A DNA stretch of 64,000 nucleotides from Luteibacter rhizovicinus (GTDB lineage Bacteria; Pseudomonadota; Gammaproteobacteria; Xanthomonadales; Rhodanobacteraceae): the NCBI RefSeq assembly GCF_004342265.1, contig NZ_SMCS01000003.1, forward strand, positions 62,001 through 126,000, written 5' to 3'. The position numbers and the translations under genes were made by a program. Of the stretch, positions 1 through 8,528 are shown piece after piece (the first letter of the stretch is position 1; every line of letters begins with the position of its first letter). Under the pieces are notes generated by a model, which saw only the letters and a program-made list of their open reading frames with translations, had not been told where the DNA came from and searched no databases.

Positions 1-694
1 TCACCCGATCCTTCAGTTCCGGGCGGACGTGCACGAAATTGTGGTAGCCCACGCCGTCGAACACCATTGTGTTGTAGATGTCGTCCGTGATGACCCAGGT
101 GTCCGGATACTTCGCGATGACATCGGCCAGCGCGGCGATTTCATCGCGCGTATAGACCATGCCGGTCGGATTTGACGGGTTGTTGAACAGGAAGACGCGA
201 GGCTTGCGCGCCAGCGCGGCGTCGAGCTGCGCGGGCGTGAGCTTGTAGTTCTGTTCGGGCGGGCACGGCAGGATGTTGATCTTCGCACCGACGATTTCGG
301 CGATGTCGAGATAGCTGGTCCAGTACGGCGCCGGGAACGCGATTTCGTCGCCTTCGTCCAGCAGCGCCTCGGCCAGGTTGTACAGCACCTGTTTCGCGCC
401 GACGCCCGTGGTGATATTGGCGCGGGTGTAACCCGTGAGGCCCAGTGCTTCGATATGCGCAATGAAGGCGTCCAGCAGGACGTCCGGACCGCGATTGCTG
501 CCGTACTGGCCCGAGTCCTTGTCCAGCGCTTCGCGCGCTGCGGCGTACACGTGGGCGCCGGGGAGGAAGTTCGGGACGCCGATCGAGAAACTGACGATGT
601 CGCGGCCTTCGGCCTTGAGCTTTTTCGCCTTCTCGGCAATGACCATGATCGCGCTGGGTTTGGCGCGGCTCATACGCTGGGCAAGCTGGGGCAT
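1..694 (-). CDS. Class I aminotransferase (aspartate-type), 3' end cut by window edge
   Basis: PLP-dependent aminotransferase of fold type I, probably aspartate or aromatic specific. The ATG at 692-694 is preceded by a GAGGAT ribosome binding site. About 231 codons are visible and the gene runs off the left edge. The translation starts MPQLAQRMSRAKPSAIM and contains the family's substrate-domain segments: IGVPNFLPG near the N-terminus, the PLP-phosphate loop region TTGVGAKQVLYN, and the NNPSNPTG motif that contacts the substrate carboxylate. The catalytic lysine would lie outside the window, so the function rests on the N-terminal two thirds. Substrate is not certain; aspartate aminotransferase is the commonest annotation for this subgroup. 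Confidence 0.9.
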   Translation of the reverse strand, partial: MPQLAQRMSRAKPSAIMVIAEKAKKLKAEGRDIVSFSIGVPNFLPGAHVYAAAREALDKDSGQYGSNRGPDVLLDAFIAHIEALGLTGYTRANITTGVGAKQVLYNLAEALLDEGDEIAFPAPYWTSYLDIAEIVGAKINILPCPPEQNYKLTPAQLDAALARKPRVFLFNNPSNPTGMVYTRDEIAALADVIAKYPDTWVITDDIYNTMVFDGVGYHNFVHVRPELKDRV

Positions 695-759
695 CGTTAT
701 CCTCGATCTGGCGAGAGCAAAGGCCGCCATTTTATCACGCCCCGACGACGCTGGCTGGG

Positions 760-789
760 TTGTAGGAGCCCGCTCGCGGGCTCCTACAA
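760..789. repeat. REP-like perfect palindrome
   Basis: Two 14-bp arms (TTGTAGGAGCCCGC and its complement) separated by 2 bp. The same core, TAGGAGCCCGC...GCGGGC, recurs at 23.2, 25.1 and 30.1 kb, so this is a single copy of a dispersed family. Confidence 0.85.
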
Positions 790-810
790 GGGCAAATGCA
801 CCCCGGATAC

Positions 811-848
811 AAAAAAGCCGCCGCCCGGGGACCGGGCGGCGGCTTTTC
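811..848 (-). terminator. Rho-independent terminator after cyclophilin gene
   Basis: GC-rich stem AAAAGCCGCCGCCCGG with its complement across a 3-nt loop. Read on the minus strand it ends in a run of T. It lies just beyond the stop of the cyclophilin gene and before the aminotransferase start. Confidence 0.85.
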
Positions 849-868
849 TGGAACTCACGACAAACGGA

Positions 869-1378
<510 letters not shown>

Positions 1379-1511
1379 CGCTTTTCCTGTAAATCGTTGA
1401 AAAGTCGGGACAATGGCACAGCGCCATCGCCCGGAGGGCCGCAAAGGATACCGAAGATGGCGGCCCTACCCCGAGACTTCAAGCGATAAAGCGTGACGAC
1501 GATGCGAGGTT

Positions 1512-3344
1512 TCAGTCGATTCCCAGGTTTGCCGGCGTAAGCGTGCCAGCCCCCCGCGGCTTGGTCCCGGCCGCCGCCGCGTCCTCCGGGAGCGCCCGGC
1601 CCTTCGCAACATGTTCCCAAAGCCGGTCGAGCGCCGCATAACCGAAGGCCAGCAGCGGGACATGGCGGTCGCCGAAATCCGGGAACGCGAGGAAAGCGTC
1701 GAAGTGCTGGGCGTAAGGCACTTTCCAGAACACCGGCGCACGGCCGGAAGCGCGCAGCCAGCGCACGTACGGCTCGGAGCTGAAGGCGGTAGGTATGAGA
1801 CCGTCGTCCGCGCCATGCACGACGAACACCGGCAGACCTTCCCGAGGGAGCGCGGCCGCCGTGGCTTCCACGCCGGCACGCAGGGCCACGGCATCGCCAT
1901 CGACGCCCGTCCACAGATCGCGCAGGCAGATATTCCCGGGAAGCGTCGGATCCAGCGACAGGTCCGTACCGCCGGCCAGTACCACGCCAGCGCCGGGTGG
2001 AATACCCCCGGCATCCGCCCACCAGGCGGCACGCACGCGCGGATCGGCAGGACCGGGCACACCGGCGGCATTGAGCGTGCGATAGGAGAACCCGCACGGC
2101 ATGGCCCCGACGCCACGTCGCAGGTAGGCCGATGCATAGGCTGCTGTCACGGCGCGCCACAGGTCCAGCGATGTCGACGATGCGGCGACGGCCAGCGCGT
2201 TGTCCTTCCATCCCGTTGCGTGCAATTTCTCCAGCGCCTCGCTGGCCTGCCCCTGCGGCGTAGCCGACGCGAGCCGTCCATGCGCATGCAGACTGGCACA
2301 GCGCAATGCCCAACCCGGTGGCGAGACTCCCGCGACGCGTGCGAAGGGAACGCCATCGAATGCCGGCGCCGCCATCGCGCACGGCAACAGCAACGCGGCT
2401 TCCGTTCCGTAGTCGAAGAAAGAACGCCCCTGCCCGGCGACATAGACATTCGGCTCCAGCGCCACGACGCCGGCCAGCATGTCGTCGCTGTCGTCTCCCG
2501 CCGCCTGCAACACCGCGCCGCCGCCATTGGACAGGCCCGTCGCAATGACGCGTGTGTTCGCCGCGGTGAATGGCGCCTGCTCGGGAAAGGCGCGATCGAG
2601 CATGGCCAGCCCGAAACGCGCCGCCTGCAAGACGTGACGCCCCCAGTCCGCTTCCGGGTTGTCGCCCGAATGCGCATGTTTGACCGCGATACCCGCATCG
2701 ACCGCGGGATGCTTCGGTTCGAATTCCAGTTCGGCCGTGCCGGCTTTCGCGCGCGTACCGTCGAGCGACACACCCGTGCCGTCGGCCGTGTCGAAGTAAC
2801 CCGATCCCGTGCCTTTGTCCGTATACGCCACGGCGCATCCGCGAGGCAGGCCCCAGGCACCGGCCAGTGCAATCGCACCATAAATGCCCCGCGACCCCGA
2901 CGAAGCGGTCACGACCAGGCACCGCCTTGTACGATCGAAATCGTCGGGCACCTGCACCAGCACGCGATGCGGCGAGCTGGCCGCGGGCAGCCGGGCGAAC
3001 GCCTGATACTCGCGGCCGGGCACGGCGGGAACCGCGCCATAGACGCTACCGAAGCCACCCTTCGGCCCCAGGTCGGCAATGCCCTTCCAGCTCGACTGGA
3101 TCGCGCGGCGACGCAGTTCCGCAGGCGTGGGTGCGGTGGGCTCCGCGAACGGCGCGAGCGTTCCGGCCAGACCGCGCAAGCCCAGTCCCGCGCTCAGAAG
3201 ATCGTCGGTGCCACGATGCGTCGTGACCCTTACTTCTCCGAAGACGTCGCTGGCGGACATGCGTGACTCCCTGGGCGCCGTCGCACAACCGGTCAGGGCG
3301 ACGAGAGCGGAAAGAACGAAGCTCGATGGGAAGATGCGTGACAT
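1512..3344 (-). CDS. D-(-)-3-hydroxybutyrate oligomer hydrolase, lipoprotein
   Basis: Alpha/beta hydrolase of the 3HB-oligomer hydrolase family, which splits 3-hydroxybutyrate dimers and trimers to monomers. The chosen ATG (3342-3344) gives 610 aa beginning with a signal peptide MSRIFPSSFVLSALVALTGC whose LTGC lipobox predicts an envelope-anchored lipoprotein. Visible motifs are VVTASSGSRGIYG, the nucleophile loop GLSNGGG, VVHGADDG (acid region) and YAQHFDAF (histidine region). It is divergent from the response regulator gene and near the depolymerase, TonB receptor and permease genes, which fits a role in PHB utilisation. Family assignment is strong from overall sequence; localisation is inferred from the signal peptide. 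Confidence 0.88.
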   Translation of the reverse strand: MSRIFPSSFVLSALVALTGCATAPRESRMSASDVFGEVRVTTHRGTDDLLSAGLGLRGLAGTLAPFAEPTAPTPAELRRRAIQSSWKGIADLGPKGGFGSVYGAVPAVPGREYQAFARLPAASSPHRVLVQVPDDFDRTRRCLVVTASSGSRGIYGAIALAGAWGLPRGCAVAYTDKGTGSGYFDTADGTGVSLDGTRAKAGTAELEFEPKHPAVDAGIAVKHAHSGDNPEADWGRHVLQAARFGLAMLDRAFPEQAPFTAANTRVIATGLSNGGGAVLQAAGDDSDDMLAGVVALEPNVYVAGQGRSFFDYGTEAALLLPCAMAAPAFDGVPFARVAGVSPPGWALRCASLHAHGRLASATPQGQASEALEKLHATGWKDNALAVAASSTSLDLWRAVTAAYASAYLRRGVGAMPCGFSYRTLNAAGVPGPADPRVRAAWWADAGGIPPGAGVVLAGGTDLSLDPTLPGNICLRDLWTGVDGDAVALRAGVEATAAALPREGLPVFVVHGADDGLIPTAFSSEPYVRWLRASGRAPVFWKVPYAQHFDAFLAFPDFGDRHVPLLAFGYAALDRLWEHVAKGRALPEDAAAAGTKPRGAGTLTPANLGID

Positions 3345-3438
3345 ACGGCCACCATAGCAAGCCCGTTCGCCACCGCCATCGTACGAAAGGGCCATGCCGC
3401 ACTCGACGGCACGCGCCGCTGACGCTACCGTCGCGGCG

Positions 3439-4089
3439 ATGAACCGACTTCTGATCGCCGACGACCATCCGCTGTTTCGCGCCGCGCTGCTTCAGGCCGC
3501 GGCGTCCGCCGTCGACGATGCCGAGCTGACCGAAGCCGCCGATCTCGACGGCGTGATGAGCGCCCTCGCGGCACAGCCCGACACCGATCTGGTATTGCTC
3601 GATCTGCGCATGCCCGGAAGCCGGGGCCTGTCGGGACTGGCCGCCCTGCGCGCGCAATATCCGGGCGTAGCGGTGCTGGTCGTATCGGCCCACGACGAAC
3701 CGCGACTGGTCCGTCGCGTACTCGACCACGGCGCGGCGGGCTTCATACCGAAAAGCGCCGATCCGAAACAGATCGCCGAAGCCGTGCGTACGGTGTTGGA
3801 CTGCGGTCGCTGGTTGCCGCCGGACCTCGCGCGCGCCATCGCCGCCCTGCCCGCCGACACGGCGGATTCCGCACTGGCGGCGAAGCTCGCACGCCTCACC
3901 GAGCAACAGTTCCGTGTGCTGTCGCTGTTGTCGGAAGGGTTACTCAACAAGCAGATCGCGGATCGGCTGTCGGTGCAGGAGCGAACGGTGAAGGCGCATG
4001 TGACGGCGGTCTTCGAGAAGCTGGGCGTGCGCAATCGCACGCAGGCAAGCGTGCTGTTGCGGTCGCTGGATCTTGGGGACGCGCTGTAG
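3439..4089 (+). CDS. LuxR/NarL-family response regulator (CrbR-like)
   Basis: DNA-binding response regulator of about 216 aa. An N-terminal receiver domain (MNRLLIADDHPLFRAALL, phospho-acceptor Asp in LVLLDLRMPG, conserved Lys in IPKSADP) is followed by a C-terminal LuxR helix-turn-helix (LTEQQFRVLSLLSEGLLNKQ onward). An upstream in-frame ATG at 3394 has AAAGGG nearby, so the start is not certain. The gene converges on the hybrid sensor kinase gene and is divergent from the 3HB-oligomer hydrolase. This pairing of a LuxR regulator with a symporter-fused hybrid kinase is the architecture of the CrbS/CrbR acetate-switch system; here it probably responds to PHB breakdown products or short acids. 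Confidence 0.85.
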   Translation: MNRLLIADDHPLFRAALLQAAASAVDDAELTEAADLDGVMSALAAQPDTDLVLLDLRMPGSRGLSGLAALRAQYPGVAVLVVSAHDEPRLVRRVLDHGAAGFIPKSADPKQIAEAVRTVLDCGRWLPPDLARAIAALPADTADSALAAKLARLTEQQFRVLSLLSEGLLNKQIADRLSVQERTVKAHVTAVFEKLGVRNRTQASVLLRSLDLGDAL

Positions 4090-4172
4090 CACGGCATCCT
4101 TCCGCGCCCTCTATGGGCCTGTGTGCTCTCTGTTGTGCTTTCTGTGGGAGCAGACAGCTTAGGCGACGATCG

Positions 4173-7100
4173 TTACAACGCTCCCGCGAAGCGCTGCAAG
4201 ACCTGCCTCAGCGCCAACGGCTTCAGCGGCTTGTACAACACATGGCCGCCAACCTCCTGCAACCGCGCACGCAACTCGCCATCGCGGTCCGCAGTCACGA
4301 AAATCGCCGGCACATCACCGAACCGCTCGCGCAGCACACCCAAGGCATCGAGCCCCGTCCGCCCCGCATCCAGGTGGTAATCGAGCACCAGAAGATCGGG
4401 CGTACCCGCATCGCCTTCGGGTACGCGCAACGCATCCACGGTCCAGCCCCAACTGCGCAACAGCGTCGCCGTCGCGGCAAGCGCGGAAGGATCGTTGTCC
4501 ACCACGATCGCGTGACCCAGCGGCACGTCGGCCAGTACCACGGGCTCAACGCGTTCGACCACACCGACCGGCGCCCACGGCACCGTGACGTCGAAAACGC
4601 TTCCCCGTCCAGGCCAGGAACGCAGGCCGATGGGGTGACCGAGCAAGCTCGCGGTACGTTCGGCAATGGCAAGGCCGAGGCCCAGCCCCTGCCCGGCCGC
4701 ATGCTGTCCGCGACGGAAAGCATCGAAGATCAGCGAGCGATCTTCCGGCGCGATGCCGGGGCCGGTGTCCCAGACCTCGATTCGCAACGCATCCGCCACG
4801 CGACGGCAGCCGAGCAATACCTGTCCGCCGTCCGCGTAACGCAAAGCATTCGACAGAAAGTTCTGCACCACGCGCCGCAGCAATTGCGGATCGGTGCGCA
4901 CCCACGCCCGGCTGGCCACGTTGTCGAAACGAATGCCACGGTCGCTCGCCAGCGCATGGCACTCGGCAGCCAGCGGACCCAGCACGTCGGCCAGCGGGAC
5001 GTCGCGGATCTGCGGCGACAACCGCCCGCCTTCGAGCCGTGCGATATCCAGCAAGCCGGCCAGCAGATTTTCGGTGGCGGCCAGCGCGCCGTCGAGATGC
5101 CGTGCCGTCTGTCCATCGCTGTCCGCACCATGGCGCAAGGCATGCGCGAACAACTGCGCGGCGTGCAACGGTTGCAGAAGATCGTGACTGACCGCGGTCA
5201 GGAAGTGGCTCTTCGCTTCATTCGCCTGCTTTAGTTCGGACGTCCGCTCGACGACGCGAAGTTCCAGCGTTTCGTTCGTGCGCTTCAGCTCGTCCTCGGT
5301 CTCGCGGTACATCGTCACATCGGTAAACGTCGCCACGTAGCCGCCGCCGGGCATCGGATTGCCGCGAATCTCCACGACCGTGCCGTCGGGAAAGCGGCGT
5401 TCGGCCAGATGCGGCGAACCCGAGCGCATCAATTGCATCCGCCGATCGACCCGCTCATCGATATCGCCGGGCCCGACCAGGCCGGCGGCAATATTGTGCC
5501 GGACCAGATCGGCCGCGGAACGGCCGACTTCGAGCAGTCCCACGGGATATCCGAACAGCTCGGCATAGGGGCGATTCCACGCCACCAGTTTCAGCTCGCC
5601 GTCCACGACGCAGATACCCTGGCTCATGGTTTCCAGCGCGGCTTCGAGTACGCGCTGGTTGAAGCGGAGGTCCTCGGTCGCTTCGCCGACGATGGCGGCG
5701 ACCGTATCCAGCTCGTCCTGTCGTTGCCGCTGCACGACCTGAAGCAGCAGTCGCGCGGAACCCGCGCCGATCACCGCCGCCAGTTCGTGTTCGACGGCAC
5801 CCGCGCGCACGCTGCCCGCCGGACCGTGGACCGGTGCGTTCGCGAATACGATGTCGACGCGTTCGGTCGGAAGAAAGCGCGCCGCCAGTGCGCGCAGGTC
5901 GCCGGTATCCACTTCGCCCAGGCGCGACGGCGGCGCCACTTCGCGGCCGAAACGCGAATGCGCGACCAGCGCGATAACAGCGATATTCGCGCCCAGACTC
6001 AGCACGACGGCGCGGCCGAGCCGGCTCCATTCTTCCAGTCCCAGCAAACGATCGGGCGCGAGCCAGCCGAGCCCGAACGGACCGTGGACGATCCAGTCCG
6101 GCGCATGCGCGACCAGCGCCGGCAACAGCACGTATAGCCATACCAGCGTTCCGACGGCGAGGCCCGAGGCCACGGCACGCGCGCCCGTCTGCGGACGATA
6201 AACGGCAACGATCAGTGCGGGTGCGAGTCCCGCCAGCGCGGAAAACGAGATGCCGCCGATATCGGCCAGGACGTCGTTGCCCGCCAGTACACGGCTATAT
6301 GTCCAGGCCAGCAGGATAACCGCCAGGATCGCCACGCGACGCTGGGAAATGACCTCGCCACGCAGGTCGCCGCGCTCGTCCCGGCCCCAACCGGCAAGCA
6401 CGCGGACTGGCGCGATGAAATGATTCACCACCATCAGGCTCAGGGCCAGCGTCGCCACGACGACCATGCTGGTCGCGGCACTCAGTCCCCCCAGAAAAGC
6501 GAGCAAGGCCAGACCGTTCTGTTCGCGCGCCAGCGGCAGAGCCAGCACGTAAAGATCCGAAGGCACGCCGAGCGGCGCCAGCGTGGCATCGCCAAGCCGT
6601 GCAAGCGGCAGGATCGGCAGCGAGATCAGCAGCATATAGGCCGGAAACAGCCAGCGCGCCGTACGCACGTGCCGCACGTCGCGGCACTCGACCATCCCCG
6701 CGTGGAACTGGTGCGGCAGCGTGAACATCGCCAGTGCGCCGAGCAGGATCAGTGCGGGAAACCCACCGGTATCGTGAACGGGTGGCACGACGATAGCGGG
6801 CAATGCAGGCAATACCGGTGCCGCACCGAACAGAAGCGTACCCAGCGCGAGCATCGCGCCGAGCTTGAATAACGATTCGAATGCCATCGCGAGCACCAGC
6901 CCACGGTTATGCGCCATCGCCGAGGCGCGGCGTGTGCCGAACAACATCGCGAAGGCGGCCATCAGCAGCGCGATATAAAGCGCGCTGTCCTGCCATGCCG
7001 GCGCGTCGGGGTGACGGCCGCGCGCTAGCAATCCGTAACTCATCGCCACCGCTTTCAACTGCAGCGCGATATACGGAACGATGCCGACGAGCATGACCAC

Positions 7101-7454
7101 GGTCACCAGCGCCGCAAGACCGCGATGCCTTCCCAGCCGTACGGAAATCAGATCGGCGAGCGAACCGGCGTTATAGTCGCGCGCAAGTACGACGAGCCGT
7201 CGCAACACACCGACCGCCAGCACATACATCAGGATCGCGCCGACGAAGGTCGGCGGCAGCCACCAACCGGAGCGGCTGGCCTGGGTCACCGTTCCATAGA
7301 ACGTCCACGACGTGCAGTGAATCGCCAGCGACAGCGAATACACCACGGCCCAGCGCCGCTGGAACAGACCGGGGCGACGCTCGCCATAGAGCGCCACCCC
7401 GAACAGCAGGCAAAGCCAGAGACCCGCGGCGGTCGCGACGATCCACGCGCTCAT
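4173..7454 (-). CDS. Hybrid sensor histidine kinase with N-terminal solute:sodium symporter domain (CrbS-like)
   Basis: A 1093-aa membrane kinase. The N-terminal half is a sodium:solute symporter (SLC5-like) module with many hydrophobic helices. It is followed by a PAS domain (GICVVDGELKLVAWNRPYAE), a HisKA domain with phospho-acceptor His near residue 757 (SHDLLQPL), an HATPase domain (NFLSNALRYADGG; GQGLGLGLAI) and a C-terminal receiver with Asp near residue 1025 (LLVLDYHL) and Lys near 1075 (YKPL). The start codon lies 16 bp after the depolymerase stop, so TonB receptor, depolymerase and kinase form one operon. The architecture matches CrbS, which controls acetate use. That it senses a ligand released by the co-transcribed depolymerase is an inference. 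Confidence 0.9.
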   Translation of the reverse strand: MSAWIVATAAGLWLCLLFGVALYGERRPGLFQRRWAVVYSLSLAIHCTSWTFYGTVTQASRSGWWLPPTFVGAILMYVLAVGVLRRLVVLARDYNAGSLADLISVRLGRHRGLAALVTVVMLVGIVPYIALQLKAVAMSYGLLARGRHPDAPAWQDSALYIALLMAAFAMLFGTRRASAMAHNRGLVLAMAFESLFKLGAMLALGTLLFGAAPVLPALPAIVVPPVHDTGGFPALILLGALAMFTLPHQFHAGMVECRDVRHVRTARWLFPAYMLLISLPILPLARLGDATLAPLGVPSDLYVLALPLAREQNGLALLAFLGGLSAATSMVVVATLALSLMVVNHFIAPVRVLAGWGRDERGDLRGEVISQRRVAILAVILLAWTYSRVLAGNDVLADIGGISFSALAGLAPALIVAVYRPQTGARAVASGLAVGTLVWLYVLLPALVAHAPDWIVHGPFGLGWLAPDRLLGLEEWSRLGRAVVLSLGANIAVIALVAHSRFGREVAPPSRLGEVDTGDLRALAARFLPTERVDIVFANAPVHGPAGSVRAGAVEHELAAVIGAGSARLLLQVVQRQRQDELDTVAAIVGEATEDLRFNQRVLEAALETMSQGICVVDGELKLVAWNRPYAELFGYPVGLLEVGRSAADLVRHNIAAGLVGPGDIDERVDRRMQLMRSGSPHLAERRFPDGTVVEIRGNPMPGGGYVATFTDVTMYRETEDELKRTNETLELRVVERTSELKQANEAKSHFLTAVSHDLLQPLHAAQLFAHALRHGADSDGQTARHLDGALAATENLLAGLLDIARLEGGRLSPQIRDVPLADVLGPLAAECHALASDRGIRFDNVASRAWVRTDPQLLRRVVQNFLSNALRYADGGQVLLGCRRVADALRIEVWDTGPGIAPEDRSLIFDAFRRGQHAAGQGLGLGLAIAERTASLLGHPIGLRSWPGRGSVFDVTVPWAPVGVVERVEPVVLADVPLGHAIVVDNDPSALAATATLLRSWGWTVDALRVPEGDAGTPDLLVLDYHLDAGRTGLDALGVLRERFGDVPAIFVTADRDGELRARLQEVGGHVLYKPLKPLALRQVLQRFAGAL

Positions 7455-7470
7455 GAGCGCGTCGCCGGAA

Positions 7471-8514
7471 TCAATGCGGCCTGGGCACACCCATACCCAC
7501 GAGCGCGTTCGTCAGCCATGTCAGCTGGACGCCTGCCCGCGAGTCGTAACCTTCCCCCGAATATCCCCACCAGTCCCAGCATGCCTGCGGATTCAATGGC
7601 GCGAACACCGCGCGGGTCTGAGGATACAGGACGGCCACGTCGTACACGTCGGCCCAGCGGTTGAAGCCCGCGTCCGCGACAAACGCCTGTCCCACCGCAT
7701 CGGCGTTCTGTTTGCAGCCATGCAGCGCGACCATCACACCGCAAGGTTTGCCGGCAAGGCAGTCCGGCGGCAGATAGACGTAACCGGTGCTGGCGAGGAA
7801 CGCGTCCTTGCCGTCCGTCCGATAAGCATCCTGATCGAAGGGACGGATCTCGCCCGCCGCCTTGTCCGCCTGCTTTCCCGGCTTGCCATACAGTTGCGCG
7901 AAGATCGCTCCGGCCGCGTCGAAACCGCAGTGACCGAGATACGGCGCCACCGACTTTCCGCAATCGTCGCCAGCGACGCCGACCGGCAGGTTATGTGCGA
8001 AGGCGCGATCTCCATCGTCCACGATCGTCATGCCGGCAAGCGCCGGATCGCCCTTGCGCAACGCTTCGTAGAAACCCGCCGACGCGTGACCGACGACCGG
8101 AGCGACCAGCGCGTCCTGCGCACCGTGCAGCGCGTAAATCCGGGTATGCGCAAGCGCGCCAAGCGGGCCGATCTCGCCTTTGCCGGCGCGCTCGCGGGCG
8201 CTCTTCGCCAGCGCGGCAACGTCCGGCGCCGGCGTACCCTTCATGCAACTGCCCAGCGCGACGTCAAGCTTGCCTCCGGCACAACCATACGGGCCGCCGG
8301 CGACGAGTGCCGCGCCATGGAACACGTCCGGATACGCCATCTGCGCCTGTGTTGCCATATACGCGCCGGACGACAGGCCCGCTACCGTGACGCGCGTCGC
8401 GTCGACGTGCAATGCCGGAAGCTTCGCGGGAGCATCGGCCGCCATCGCCGCGCCCGCCGAGGCGAGTGCGACGGCGAATACCGTCCGGCACATGGTCTTG
8501 AACGAAGGTTTCAT
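7471..8514 (-). CDS. Secreted PHB depolymerase, type 2 catalytic domain
   Basis: A 347-aa secreted esterase predicted to cut poly(3-hydroxybutyrate) or short-chain PHA. It has a Sec signal peptide (residues 1-25, ending AGAAMAADA). The nucleophile box GLSSG (Ser48) lies near the N-terminus and the oxyanion-hole segment ALHGCKQN near the C-terminus. This order, reversed relative to type 1 enzymes, defines the type 2 catalytic domain. An HNLP segment in the middle likely carries the catalytic His. There is no separate linker or substrate-binding domain. The start at 8512-8514 follows a GGGAAA ribosome site; an ATG 15 bp upstream is less likely. The gene lies 14 bp downstream of the TonB receptor stop. 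Confidence 0.87.
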   Translation of the reverse strand: MKPSFKTMCRTVFAVALASAGAAMAADAPAKLPALHVDATRVTVAGLSSGAYMATQAQMAYPDVFHGAALVAGGPYGCAGGKLDVALGSCMKGTPAPDVAALAKSARERAGKGEIGPLGALAHTRIYALHGAQDALVAPVVGHASAGFYEALRKGDPALAGMTIVDDGDRAFAHNLPVGVAGDDCGKSVAPYLGHCGFDAAGAIFAQLYGKPGKQADKAAGEIRPFDQDAYRTDGKDAFLASTGYVYLPPDCLAGKPCGVMVALHGCKQNADAVGQAFVADAGFNRWADVYDVAVLYPQTRAVFAPLNPQACWDWWGYSGEGYDSRAGVQLTWLTNALVGMGVPRPH

Positions 8515-8528
8515 CGTCGTTTCCCGCA